A stretch of DNA of 60,750 nt, taken from positions 1 through 60,750 of the forward strand of contig CAZEEG010000020.1 in the NCBI GenBank assembly GCA_964511065.1, in the 5' to 3' direction. The DNA comes from CALBRZ01 sp964511065. Lineage in GTDB: Bacteria; Planctomycetota; Planctomycetia; Pirellulales; S012-138. Every line of letters starts with the position of its first letter. Within the stretch, counting starts at the first letter, position 1. This document shows, one piece after another, positions 35,548 to 44,180 of the stretch. The position numbers and the translations under genes were made by a program. The notes below the pieces were generated by a model that was given only the letters and a program-made list of their open reading frames with translations, had not been told where the DNA came from and did no database searches.

Positions 35548-36459
35548 CTACTTCGCCTGCTTCACCCACTGCTCGTACACCTGAGCCACGTTTGCCGACT
35601 TGGTATCGCCCGGGTGAATATACAGGGCGTACCGCAACCGGAACGATTCGCCCGGCTTCAAATGCAGCGGTTCGGCCTCGCTCTTACCGCCGGTGTAAGA
35701 TTTTTCCCCGAACGGGTTGATGGTGAACAGGCCGTAATTACGCACGTGATAACGGCTGCGACGGGGATTGTCCGGATGATCGAACAGGGCCACGCCGTGC
35801 GTCTGGCCGTTCACCTCGCCCACGTAGTCGATCCAGTTGTGGGGCTTACCCCAGGTTTCCTTGGTACCTTGGATGCCGTCCTGGTTCACGACATGGCCGC
35901 CTTCGTTCTCGCGCATCGTGTTGGCAATGCGGATGCCGAACAGGCCTTCCTTGGTGTCCTCGAACACCACCTCACCCGATACGGCCGTGAACGTGATATC
36001 AAACGCCATCAGCCGATTGGCGGAAATGCTGACGGTGGTGGTTTCTTCCACAAGGGGCTTGCCGTCCTCGCCCAACCAGTGGTTGGTGACGCGCAAATGG
36101 GCCGGGTTGCCCTCGGCCTTGAGCAGTTCAACCTTGGCGTTGCGGATGGTGCCCTTCTCCGCCCAGAACTTGATACCGTTCACTTCGTCGATGGCAATCC
36201 ACACACCCTTGTGGTGCGGGTGATCCTTCGGATTTTCCAGTTCGCGGGTGACTGCAGTACCGCCGGCGGAACGGACCGGATGAAAGAACGGCTTAGCAAA
36301 CTCCTGGCTCGTTTGATAGGTGGTGAAATGCTGGCCGCCGATGGTGACCTCGATATTCCCGTCTTTTTCCTGGAGCTTGACTTGGCCCTCGCCTGCCTGA
36401 AGCGAGGCGGCCACAAGCCAGCAGATTCCCAGTGCGACGGAGCGAGCAAGCCGTTTCAT
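35548..36459 (-). CDS. DUF6807 (PmoA-like) secreted protein
   Basis: A 303-residue exported protein with a short signal peptide (ARSVALGICWLVAASLQA). Typical motifs of the DUF6807/PmoA-like family are HHKGVWIAIDEVNGIKFWAEKG, SGEVVFEDTKEGLFGIRIA and HPGDTKSANVAQVYEQW. The family is a beta-sandwich, abundant in planctomycetes and Verrucomicrobia, and often found with sugar-degradation genes; no activity has been shown that I know of. No sulfatase or glycosidase is adjacent here. Confidence 0.85.
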   Translation of the reverse strand: MKRLARSVALGICWLVAASLQAGEGQVKLQEKDGNIEVTIGGQHFTTYQTSQEFAKPFFHPVRSAGGTAVTRELENPKDHPHHKGVWIAIDEVNGIKFWAEKGTIRNAKVELLKAEGNPAHLRVTNHWLGEDGKPLVEETTTVSISANRLMAFDITFTAVSGEVVFEDTKEGLFGIRIANTMRENEGGHVVNQDGIQGTKETWGKPHNWIDYVGEVNGQTHGVALFDHPDNPRRSRYHVRNYGLFTINPFGEKSYTGGKSEAEPLHLKPGESFRLRYALYIHPGDTKSANVAQVYEQWVKQAK

Positions 36460-36941
36460 GAAGTTTCTTCCTTATGCGTTAAGCCTGTTGGATCGTGACA
36501 GGAGCAGGTCGAACTCGGCGCGCCGCGGCGCGGCTCCTCGCGAGCGTTCGTGCAGGAGGACACCCACGCGGAGTTTTCCTATGGTAGCCACGTTGGATGG
36601 CGCCTGCCATCCTGTGGACGTTTTTGCTGAACTTGTTGATGGTTGCGCTAACAAATCCCCGATTGCCGAACGAGCGGCGCCCGAGAACCTTCCGTTTTTC
36701 AGCACAATCCGCGGCATTTAGGCCGACCAGCATGAAATGCAGCAGTCTTTAACGGCGCAGGCACCAACCAAGGGGGGGTGCCTGACGGTCTCGCCCCTTC
36801 GTTACCCGCTGGATGACCCTGCATCTGGTGATGTTGATGTCGCACGAAGCAGTTCCACCGCACTAGAATGGGCGTCGCAGCAATGTACCGTCTCGCTGCC
36901 GGCACCTGTTTCGCCATCTGCCCATCACGAGGAACCGTTCC
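36460..36941. other. divergent intergenic region with dispersed repeat
   Basis: A 482-bp spacer between the DUF6807 gene (minus) and the SorA-like gene (plus). It contains copy C of the dispersed repeat (36636-36742). I see no gene. Confidence 0.5.
36636..36742. repeat. dispersed intergenic repeat, copy C
   Basis: Best-preserved copy of the three. It starts TTGTTGATGGTTGCGC, passes GATTGCCGAACGAGCGGCGC and ends TTTTTCAGCACAATCCGCGG, CATTTAGGCCGACCAG, CATGAAATG. Copies lie near 8016-8121 and 26938-27053, all in the same orientation and all in gene-free DNA. Confidence 0.87.
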
Positions 36942-38180
36942 ATGAGCCGTTTCGGTCGCCGCAGCTTCATGCTTCGCACGAGCCAACTGGGACTAGCTGG
37001 GTTGGCCTGGTCGTCGCTGGGTCACCATTCCGCCTGGGGGTGGGCGCAACAGGCCGACGGACCGGGCGCGGCGGAGGTGATCCCCGGCAAGAATCCGAAG
37101 CTCATCGTACTCAGGCCCGACCCGGCGGTTCTGGAAACCCCGCTGGACCTGCTGGCCGCACATCGCCAGACGCCCCTTGCCGAGTTGTTCGTGCGGAACA
37201 ACCAGCAGCCCAAGTCGATGGGATCGATGGACCCCGTTTCGCTGGACGGCTGGAAGATCGAAATTGCCGGCCTCGTCAACAAACCGCAAACCTTCCAAGC
37301 CCAGATTCTTACCGAACTGCCCGATGCTTCCGTAGAAATGGTTTTGCAATGCTCGGGCAATCACCGCAGCTATTTCAGCAAGGCTGCGCAAACCCAAGGC
37401 ACGCAGTGGGGGCCTGGCGGCATGGGTTGCGTGAAGTTCACCGGCGTCCGGCTGAGCAAGGTTCTCGAAAAACTGGGCATCGAGCCCACCCCCGAGGCCC
37501 GCTTTGTGACCGCCGACGGCATCGACGATCCGCCCAGCGGTGCCGACGACTTCCAGCACAGTATGCCGGCGGGCGACGTGATCCATCGGGCCATCCTGGC
37601 GCTGAAGGTGAACGACCGCGAATTGCCTGCGATCCATGGCGGGCCGGTGCGGTTGGTTATTCCCGGCGTGTTCGGCACGATGCAGACTAAATGGTTGACG
37701 CGGCTGGAATTCACTACCGACGAAATCACGCTCAACCACCACGTACCGCGGTATCGCGTACCCAAGCGCCGGATCAAACCCGGCCAGGATTGGGAAGCAA
37801 CGCTGGAGAACAGCCGGTTCAACTGGCGGATGCCGATCAAGAGCGCAATCCTGGCGCCTTCCTCCACCGATACGGTCAAGGCCGGCCCTGTTACGATCCG
37901 CGGCGTGGCGTTCAACGACGGCGCAGCCGCCATTGATACGGTTCTGGTTTCACTCAACCAGGGAGAAACCTGGCAGAAAGCCGCCGTGGAAAAACCGGCC
38001 GGACGCTTTGCCTGGTATCCGTGGCACCTGCGCACCGACCTCCGCAAAGGTCGCCACGTCATTTGGGCCAGGGCGATCGACGCACTGGGCCGCAGCCAGC
38101 CCATCGATGGCAGCATCTACTGGAACCCGCGCGGCTACGAATGGAACGGCGTGGACATGGTGGAAGTTAACGTGTCCTGA
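36942..38180 (+). CDS. SorA/SuoX-like molybdenum-dependent oxidoreductase
   Basis: A 412-residue enzyme with a Tat leader (GRRSFMLRTSQLGLAGLAW), as expected for a cofactor-loaded exported protein. The sulfite-oxidase fold is recognised by NNQQPKS, the molybdenum-ligand cysteine Cys137 in VLQCSGNHR, GVRLSKVLEKLG and the GPVRLVIPGVFG loop. A C-terminal Mo-co dimerisation domain (about 285-410) follows. It probably oxidises sulfite or a related compound in the periplasm. No cytochrome c partner gene lies next to it, so the electron acceptor is unknown. Confidence 0.88.
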   Translation: MSRFGRRSFMLRTSQLGLAGLAWSSLGHHSAWGWAQQADGPGAAEVIPGKNPKLIVLRPDPAVLETPLDLLAAHRQTPLAELFVRNNQQPKSMGSMDPVSLDGWKIEIAGLVNKPQTFQAQILTELPDASVEMVLQCSGNHRSYFSKAAQTQGTQWGPGGMGCVKFTGVRLSKVLEKLGIEPTPEARFVTADGIDDPPSGADDFQHSMPAGDVIHRAILALKVNDRELPAIHGGPVRLVIPGVFGTMQTKWLTRLEFTTDEITLNHHVPRYRVPKRRIKPGQDWEATLENSRFNWRMPIKSAILAPSSTDTVKAGPVTIRGVAFNDGAAAIDTVLVSLNQGETWQKAAVEKPAGRFAWYPWHLRTDLRKGRHVIWARAIDALGRSQPIDGSIYWNPRGYEWNGVDMVEVNVS

Positions 38181-38247
38181 CCGCGCCTGCAGCAACTTCG
38201 TGCCGCTTTGAACCGCCGGGCAGGGGGCGGGCCGCTGGCGCTGCGCG

Positions 38248-39138
38248 CTACGCGCCGTCCTCACGTTCCAGGTGGGCAATCTTCTTCAAGAAGCTATCTA
38301 CCGACGGGCAGCGTTTCGCCGGATTCTGCTCCAGGCACCAATGCACTGCCTCGGCCAGCACCGGATTGATTTCAGGCCGGTAACGCTGGATGGGCGTGGG
38401 CGGACTGGAGGCGTGATCCATCGCGGCCTTGCCGGTTAACCCGCGCGCCCACGGCAGCTCAAAGGTGAGCATTTCGTAGACGGTGATGCCAAAGGCGAAA
38501 ATGTCCACGCGCTCGTCGGTATGCCGCCGACGGACTAACTCCGGTGCCATGTAGTTGGGATTGCCGGTGCGATTGCCCGGCTGGCGATACGGTTCCTCGT
38601 TGGGAATCGTCAAACCAAAGTCGATCAGCTTAAGTATGCCTTCTTCCGCATCCACCATCACGTTGCGAGGGCAGATGTCGCGGTGGATGAATCCGGCCTC
38701 GTGTACGGCCTGCACGGCGGCGCCGATCTGCCGGATGAGCGGCATCCGCATGCCTTCCAGCAGTTCGCGGTTGGTCCCGATCAGCAGCGAGTTCAGCCCT
38801 GGGCCGTCGATGAACTCTTGGACAATGTAATGCTCACCGTCGGTGGTGGTTCCATATTCCAAGGTCTTAACGATATTGCGGTGCCGGAGTTTGTACGAGA
38901 TTTCGCCTTCGCTCGGCTTGTTGAGTCCCTTAAACCGGCTTTCAAATTGGGCGGTCTTGACCGGATCGAGCAGCTTGAGGCCAACAATCTGGTCGGTCTG
39001 CCGGTCGCGAGCGCGGTAGAACTTGGACATCGTGCCCGAGATCGCTTCGCGGATCAGCTCAAACCGCTGGCGAACGTTGATCTTCTTGGGACCGTCTTTT
39101 TTTTGAAAGACGGATTTGAGACTGTCGAAAAACCCCAT
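38248..39138 (-). CDS. serine/threonine protein kinase
   Basis: ATG 39138 (MGFFDSLKSVFQ) gives a compact 296-residue kinase domain without sensor or membrane segment. Catalytic residues are intact: Lys55 (GLKLLD), HRD at 152-154 with Asn159, and DFG at 173-175, then NYMAPELV and DIFAFGITVYEML. The glycine loop is degenerate (ISGTMSKFY). It is a soluble Hanks-type kinase; targets are unknown. It converges on the SorA-like gene and diverges from phoH. Confidence 0.9.
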   Translation of the reverse strand: MGFFDSLKSVFQKKDGPKKINVRQRFELIREAISGTMSKFYRARDRQTDQIVGLKLLDPVKTAQFESRFKGLNKPSEGEISYKLRHRNIVKTLEYGTTTDGEHYIVQEFIDGPGLNSLLIGTNRELLEGMRMPLIRQIGAAVQAVHEAGFIHRDICPRNVMVDAEEGILKLIDFGLTIPNEEPYRQPGNRTGNPNYMAPELVRRRHTDERVDIFAFGITVYEMLTFELPWARGLTGKAAMDHASSPPTPIQRYRPEINPVLAEAVHWCLEQNPAKRCPSVDSFLKKIAHLEREDGA

Positions 39139-39794
39139 CGAGGCACTCCGCAACCAGGCGCGCGGCCCGCACCAAATCGGCCGCATCTCTTGCCACCCCT
39201 AATTGCCGCAGCCAGCGCAATGCCAAGCGTGCAACGGATTTCAAACTCATTGTCGTGTGCGACACCAACACTGGCAATGGGGGCCGCACTTGGGGGGGGA
39301 CGCGACGGACTCTCCTTGCCCGCGGCTCAGCCACCCAGGCAACGGATGCCCAAGGTCCTTTGCCGGGGCGAGTGCCGCCGGCACCACGCACGATTCGCAC
39401 CGCCGGTAAAGTCGGCCACGGCGGATGGGGACGATGGCGGATTCCCTAAAACTCCCAGCCCCCCGTTTTGCGGACAGCGACCTATACTAACAAAAGCGGC
39501 TGAAACCCTCGTGAATCCGCCATGAATTCATACGCCGCAAGCCATTGATTTTAAATACCTTACGACTTTTGGCTTAATCTTAACTGGTCTGTCCGACACG
39601 CAGAAAGGTATAAATGGATGCAGTCGAGGGTCCGTTTGTGTTTGCCCTCGCACCAACGCGAACGTTCTGTTGCCTGGCGGCGTCCTTCGTTGGCAAATGC
39701 CGGGTTGGGCCGGCCGGCGCACGAGCCTGTTTTTTGGTTCGGCAGCCCGGGCGTGCCGATGACGTTTGCAACATATCTACTCCCCTCGCATTGA
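39139..39794. other. divergent intergenic region with an A/T-rich patch
   Basis: A 656-bp spacer between the kinase (minus) and phoH (plus). About 39525-39620 is distinctly A/T-rich for this genome and includes TTGATTTTAAATACC, TTAATCTTAACTGG and TATAAAT (39609-39615). It probably contains the phoH-cluster promoter, although no -35/-10 pair with 16-18 bp spacing stands out. No gene is supported. Confidence 0.45.
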
Positions 39795-40739
39795 ATGGCT
39801 GAGAGCACCATTACGGTCAGCGACACTGCGGCGCTGCTAAACATGTTCGGCCCCCGCGACCAGCACGTCCGCGCTGTGCGCACGGCCCTGGGTGTGAGCA
39901 TCTCCGCTCGAGACGGCGAAGTCCGGATTCAAGGGGAAGAAGCCGCCGTGGCTAAAGCTGCCGACATCCTGAAGCGAATCCGGGATCGCGCTGCGCGGCG
40001 GCCGGTAAGTTCCGACGAAGTTGCGGCCATGCTGGCTGAGTTCTCGGCTCCCGGGGCCCCCGACGCCCAAGGCGACGTGCAGGTGATGCATGCCGGCCGC
40101 CGGATCGTCCCCCGCAGTGCGGGCCAGGCTGCGTATATCGAAGCGATCCGCAAGCACGATCTGGTGTTTTGCGTTGGCCCCGCAGGTACGGGTAAGACCT
40201 ACCTGGCGGTAGCGATGGCGGTCAACGCCCTCAAGCAGGAACTGATCCGCAAGATCGTGTTGGTTCGCCCGGCTGTCGAAGCTGGCGAGAGCCTGGGGTT
40301 TTTGCCCGGCGACCTCCAAGCCAAGATCAATCCTTATCTCCGGCCGCTGCTGGACGCATTGCGGGAGATGATGGATTACGATCATATGAGGCGCTACATG
40401 GAGCGGGATCTGATTGAAGTGATTCCGTTGGCGTACATGCGCGGTCGCAGTCTGAACGAGGCGTTCATCATCCTGGATGAAGCGCAGAATACGACCGTCA
40501 CTCAGATGAAGATGTTCCTCACGCGGATGGGCCACGGTTCCCGGATCGTGGTATCGGGCGATGCCACGCAGGTGGACCTGCCTCCGCACACCAAGAGCGG
40601 TCTGAACGACGCCTTGGAGCGGCTGAAGAATATCGAGGGGATTTGCACCGTGACGATGGGGACTGAAGACATCGTCCGCAATCCGCTGGTCCACAAGATC
40701 GTTCTGGCGTACGAGCAAGGAGCCGCCGGCGGCAACTAA
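39795..40739 (+). CDS. phoH: PhoH-family ATPase
   Basis: A 314-residue PhoH/YbeZ-like protein. A small KH-like N-terminal region (about 1-100) precedes the P-loop NTPase. Walker A is GPAGTGKT (128-135), Walker B is FIILDEAQN (Asp228-Glu229), and GDATQVDLP is present. The family is an ATPase linked to RNA metabolism and acts with YbeY, whose gene lies 3.5 kb downstream in the same cluster. It leads a probable operon, 13 bp before the HD phosphohydrolase. Confidence 0.93.
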   Translation: MAESTITVSDTAALLNMFGPRDQHVRAVRTALGVSISARDGEVRIQGEEAAVAKAADILKRIRDRAARRPVSSDEVAAMLAEFSAPGAPDAQGDVQVMHAGRRIVPRSAGQAAYIEAIRKHDLVFCVGPAGTGKTYLAVAMAVNALKQELIRKIVLVRPAVEAGESLGFLPGDLQAKINPYLRPLLDALREMMDYDHMRRYMERDLIEVIPLAYMRGRSLNEAFIILDEAQNTTVTQMKMFLTRMGHGSRIVVSGDATQVDLPPHTKSGLNDALERLKNIEGICTVTMGTEDIVRNPLVHKIVLAYEQGAAGGN

Positions 40740-40752
40740 ACCGGCGCTTACG

Positions 40753-43023
40753 ATGTCGATCGGACCCTCACGACGCAAACGAAACCCCCGCGCCGCCTCC
40801 GTTCTGGCTCCACCTGGCCGCTGGCGACGGGCGTGGACGTACCTTACCCAGGGACGAGTCTGGGCACGGCTCGGGTTGTGCCTGGCCGCCGCCCTGGCGA
40901 TGGTGCTGGGCACCGCGGCCTGGAACCCGCCGTTCCCTTACCGCACGGGCGAGGTTCCCGAGCGCGACATTGTCGCTCGCACCAACTTCGCCGTTCCCGA
41001 TCTCAACAAGAGCCAGTTGGCGCGAGACCGTGCCCGGCAGCAGGCCCGGTATGTCTATGAGCAGGATTCCGAGCCGCTGGTGCAGTTGCGCAGCAAGCTG
41101 ATCAACACCCTGGTGGAGATCGGCAATGCCCCCACGTTCGAAGCACTCGACGCCGAACTGTGGGACCAGTTTCAACCGCCGCTGGCTGAAGGCCAAATGC
41201 CTCCTACCCGCGAGGAACAAGAGGAGCGGTTCGAGCATTTCCGCGCCGCCGTTGGGGGCATGGAGCGCACGAAGCTCGAAAAAGCCATCACCGACGTGTT
41301 CGCTCCGCTGGAGCAGAAAGGGCTGTTGGCGAAGCTCCAACACACCGACGGCGACCAGAAGGAAATCATCGTCCATCCCAAGGGCCAGCCCGACAGCCGC
41401 ACGAAAGTCCCCGTCTCCGACGTGCTGATCGACTTGCAGACGGCGGAAGACTCGCCGCTGAAGCGGCGGCTGATCTCCAACCCGCAGACGGCCCCGGTGG
41501 CCGAGGAACTGTTCACGTGGTTGCGGGGGCGGTTGCCGTCGACGCTCACGGTGGACCAGGTGCAAACGGCCCGCGAACGCGATGCCGCCGTGGCCCTGGT
41601 GCCGCAGGAGTACTTCGAGTATCAGGCCGGCCAACCGTTGGCATTTGCCGGCAAGCCGCTGGGGCCTGACCAGATGGAACTGCTGCACCGCGAACACCAG
41701 TCATTCCTCGCGGACGAGCGCCGCTCCGGTGCGGGAATCATCCGCGCCATCGCCGTGCTGGGCATGATCGGAGCCCTGTTCGCACTGTGTGGCGGCTTTG
41801 TCGTCAACCGGCATCAACGCGTGTTCCAGAGCCTCAGCCGCTTTGCACTGCTGCTGGCCGTGGCCACCTTGGCGGTGATCCTCGCCCGCTGGCTGGCTCG
41901 CGATGCCTGGCGGGCGGAGATTGTACCGCTGGCGCTGTTTGGCCTGACCGTGGCCCTGGCCTTTGGCCGCGAGTTGTCGCTGCTGCTCACCTTCGCGGTA
42001 ACCGGCATCGTGGCGGTGCTGACAGGGAAGGCCGTGGCGCAGTTTTTGGTGCTGCTGGCCGTGATCGCCACCGCCATCATGCTGCTGGGGCACATCCGCA
42101 GCCGATTGCGGCTGATCCAGATTTGCCTGGAAGCCGGGGTGGTGGCCGTGATTCTAGCGCTGGGCTTGGCCGTGCTGGAAGGGCAGCCATTCTCCCAGCA
42201 GTTGCTGGTGAACGCCCTGACGCTGGGCGGTTGGACCCTGGCTGCCGGCTTCGTCATCACCGGTCTGCTGCCGCTCATCGAGCGGGGCTTTGGCGTACTC
42301 ACCGACCTCAGCCTGTACGAGCTGGGCGATGCCTCGCACCCTCTGCTCCAGCAGTTGGTGCAGCGGGCCCCCGGTACGTACAACCACTCGATCAACGTGG
42401 CCTCGCTGGCCGAGGGTGCCGCCGAGTCGATCGGGGCCCGAGGGCTGCTTGTCCGCGTGGGCGCGTACTTTCACGATATCGGCAAGATGCTCAAGCCGGG
42501 TTACTTCACCGAGAACCAGCAGCAGGGCGTCAATCGCCACGATACCCTGCTGCCAGCGATGAGCACGTTGATTATCGTCGCGCACGTGAAGGACGGTGTC
42601 GAACTGGCACTGAATCACCACCTGCCGCAACCCATCATCGACTTCATCGAGCAGCACCACGGCACCACGCTGGTCGAATACTTTTACCACCAGGCGAGCG
42701 AGCGGAGCCAGGCGGATCCAGAGGGCGGGCAGGTCGAAGAAAGCGCCTTCCGGTATCCCGGTCCCAAGCCCCAGACTCGCGAGGCCGCCGTGCTGATGCT
42801 GGCCGACGCCGTGGAAAGCGCCTGCCGTTCGCTTTCGGAACCGACTCCGGCCCGGATCGAAGCCGTGGTCGAAAACCTTGCCATGAAGCGGCTCCTGGAT
42901 GGCCAATTCGACGAGAGCGGTTTGACCCTCCAGGAACTGCGCACCGTCCAGAACTCCTTGACCAAAACCCTCATCGCCGTGTACCACGGACGAGTAAAAT
43001 ACCCCGACCAACGAACCGCATAA
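40753..43023 (+). CDS. 7TM-HD phosphohydrolase (PgpH/YqfF-type)
   Basis: The 756-residue protein has one N-terminal helix (about 33-55), an extracytoplasmic 7TMR-HDED-type domain (about 60-325), seven helices (about 335-515) and a C-terminal cytoplasmic HD domain. The HD pair is in GAYFHDIGKM (near residue 574), preceded by the first ligand His in TYNHSINVASLAEG. Further ligands are seen in HHLPQPIIDFIEQHHG. In Firmicutes PgpH hydrolyses cyclic di-AMP; that activity is inferred here. Clustering with phoH and ybeY matches the Firmicutes order phoH-yqfF-ybeY. Confidence 0.92.
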   Translation: MSIGPSRRKRNPRAASVLAPPGRWRRAWTYLTQGRVWARLGLCLAAALAMVLGTAAWNPPFPYRTGEVPERDIVARTNFAVPDLNKSQLARDRARQQARYVYEQDSEPLVQLRSKLINTLVEIGNAPTFEALDAELWDQFQPPLAEGQMPPTREEQEERFEHFRAAVGGMERTKLEKAITDVFAPLEQKGLLAKLQHTDGDQKEIIVHPKGQPDSRTKVPVSDVLIDLQTAEDSPLKRRLISNPQTAPVAEELFTWLRGRLPSTLTVDQVQTARERDAAVALVPQEYFEYQAGQPLAFAGKPLGPDQMELLHREHQSFLADERRSGAGIIRAIAVLGMIGALFALCGGFVVNRHQRVFQSLSRFALLLAVATLAVILARWLARDAWRAEIVPLALFGLTVALAFGRELSLLLTFAVTGIVAVLTGKAVAQFLVLLAVIATAIMLLGHIRSRLRLIQICLEAGVVAVILALGLAVLEGQPFSQQLLVNALTLGGWTLAAGFVITGLLPLIERGFGVLTDLSLYELGDASHPLLQQLVQRAPGTYNHSINVASLAEGAAESIGARGLLVRVGAYFHDIGKMLKPGYFTENQQQGVNRHDTLLPAMSTLIIVAHVKDGVELALNHHLPQPIIDFIEQHHGTTLVEYFYHQASERSQADPEGGQVEESAFRYPGPKPQTREAAVLMLADAVESACRSLSEPTPARIEAVVENLAMKRLLDGQFDESGLTLQELRTVQNSLTKTLIAVYHGRVKYPDQRTA

Positions 43024-43100
43024 GCCAGCCGCCTGCAAGAGAATCGCGTGCCCTGGTTGTGCGGAATCGGGTAGAATAACCAGACTAACGAACCGTGAAA

Positions 43101-43127
43101 GCCGGGCTGCTACGGTAGCGGCCCGGC
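43101..43127 (+). promoter_or_regulatory. strong hairpin in the ybeY leader
   Basis: GCCGGGC (43101-43107) pairs perfectly with GCCCGGC (43121-43127), and the inside GCTAC/GTAGC can extend the stem. No T-run follows, so it is not a simple terminator. It lies in the 239-bp HD-ybeY interval, upstream of a second hairpin. Confidence 0.6.
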
Positions 43128-43185
43128 ACCCGCAACAGGCGGAAGGGAAACGTAACCGGCCCTGCGTCACTCAGTGCGTCTCCCT

Positions 43186-43200
43186 GGCGAACCGTTCGCC
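43186..43200 (+). promoter_or_regulatory. second hairpin in the ybeY leader
   Basis: GGCGAA-CCG-TTCGCC is a perfect 6-bp stem with a 3-nt loop. A CACT-C-AGTG palindrome sits about 20 bp before it. No riboswitch class known to me matches the surrounding sequence. Confidence 0.55.
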
Positions 43201-43262
43201 GGGGGTGGCGCCGACCTGCTGGCTACATTGACTTCGCTTTGCGGTTCGACCGCCAGGAAATC

Positions 43263-44180
43263 ATGAACCTCGACTCATCGTCGTCGCGCAATCGCCGCGG
43301 AACCGATCGTCCGGCTCGGATGACCAGCCGCAACCGGTCCGCCAGAACGCATCACAGCAGCCGGGCGGGTTGCTCTGGAGGCAAACTCCGCGCCAGCTTC
43401 GCTCGCCGTGGCGCGAATTCCGCCCACGGCGCCGCCGATGCCGCCCGCACGGTTTCGTCCGCCCATCACACTCGCCGCGAGCCTACCGGCAGCATCACGG
43501 CCGCTTCGCCCGACGAACCGGGCGAACCTCCCAGTCCTGGCCCTGTGCAGCCGCCAGCCGCGTCCCCTCCGCCCCCATTGACCTCGACATCTTCCGATTC
43601 GTCTGGCCCTGCGCCGAGCAGGGAACCTTCGCCCGGTGCATCTCACTCTGGCGATCAAAGCGTGCGCGTGGCCATTGCCAATCGCCAAGATGTGCTGGTG
43701 ATTGATCCGAATCTTTTGGCCGAGGCCGTGCGCCGCGTTCTGGCAGGTGAACGCAAGACACCTGCGGAAATCAGCCTGGCCGTGGTCGATAACGCGGAGA
43801 TTCACCGTCTGAACGTCCAGTTCTTGGGACACGATTACCCGACCGATGCCTTGAGCTTTGTGCTGGAGGATGGGCCCAGCGGTCTGGAAGGGGAAATCAT
43901 CGTCAGCGCCGAGATGGCCGCGCAGCAGGCGGGCCGCTTTGGCTGGGAAGCTGGCGACGAATTGCTGCTGTATGTCATCCATGCCGCTTTGCACCTGGCC
44001 GGCTACGACGACCTGGAACCATCAGCCGAGCCTGTTATGCGAGCCCGCGAGCGGCATTACCTGGCCACCTGGGGCTTGGCGCCCGGCCAGGTGGAGCCGC
44101 CCGAGGGCGGCTTGGAGGATTCTTCGGCATCGCCCAGCGAGGGCGAGGCCCGTTCCTGGAGCGACAGGCCCGAGGCGTGA
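43263..44180 (+). CDS. ybeY: endoribonuclease YbeY with low-complexity N-terminal extension
   Basis: YbeY is a zinc RNase used in 16S rRNA 3' maturation and ribosome quality control. The core lies in the last ~170 residues: VRVAIANRQDVLVID, ISLAVVDNAEIHRLN, PTDALSFVLED and the metal motif HAALHLAGYDD. Two histidines are present, but the third ligand is Asp instead of the common His (GYDH). From ATG 43263 an extra ~130 residues of Ser/Pro/Arg-rich, unordered sequence precede the core. The true start may be internal, for example GTG near 43662 in front of the core. The stop overlaps the next gene's GTG. Confidence 0.85.
   Translation: MNLDSSSSRNRRGTDRPARMTSRNRSARTHHSSRAGCSGGKLRASFARRGANSAHGAADAARTVSSAHHTRREPTGSITAASPDEPGEPPSPGPVQPPAASPPPPLTSTSSDSSGPAPSREPSPGASHSGDQSVRVAIANRQDVLVIDPNLLAEAVRRVLAGERKTPAEISLAVVDNAEIHRLNVQFLGHDYPTDALSFVLEDGPSGLEGEIIVSAEMAAQQAGRFGWEAGDELLLYVIHAALHLAGYDDLEPSAEPVMRARERHYLATWGLAPGQVEPPEGGLEDSSASPSEGEARSWSDRPEA

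Noticed and set aside
43101..43200. Known riboswitch class (cobalamin, glycine, Mg2+, cyclic di-AMP) before ybeY
   Set aside because: None of the conserved boxes of these classes that I know is present, so only the hairpins are reported.
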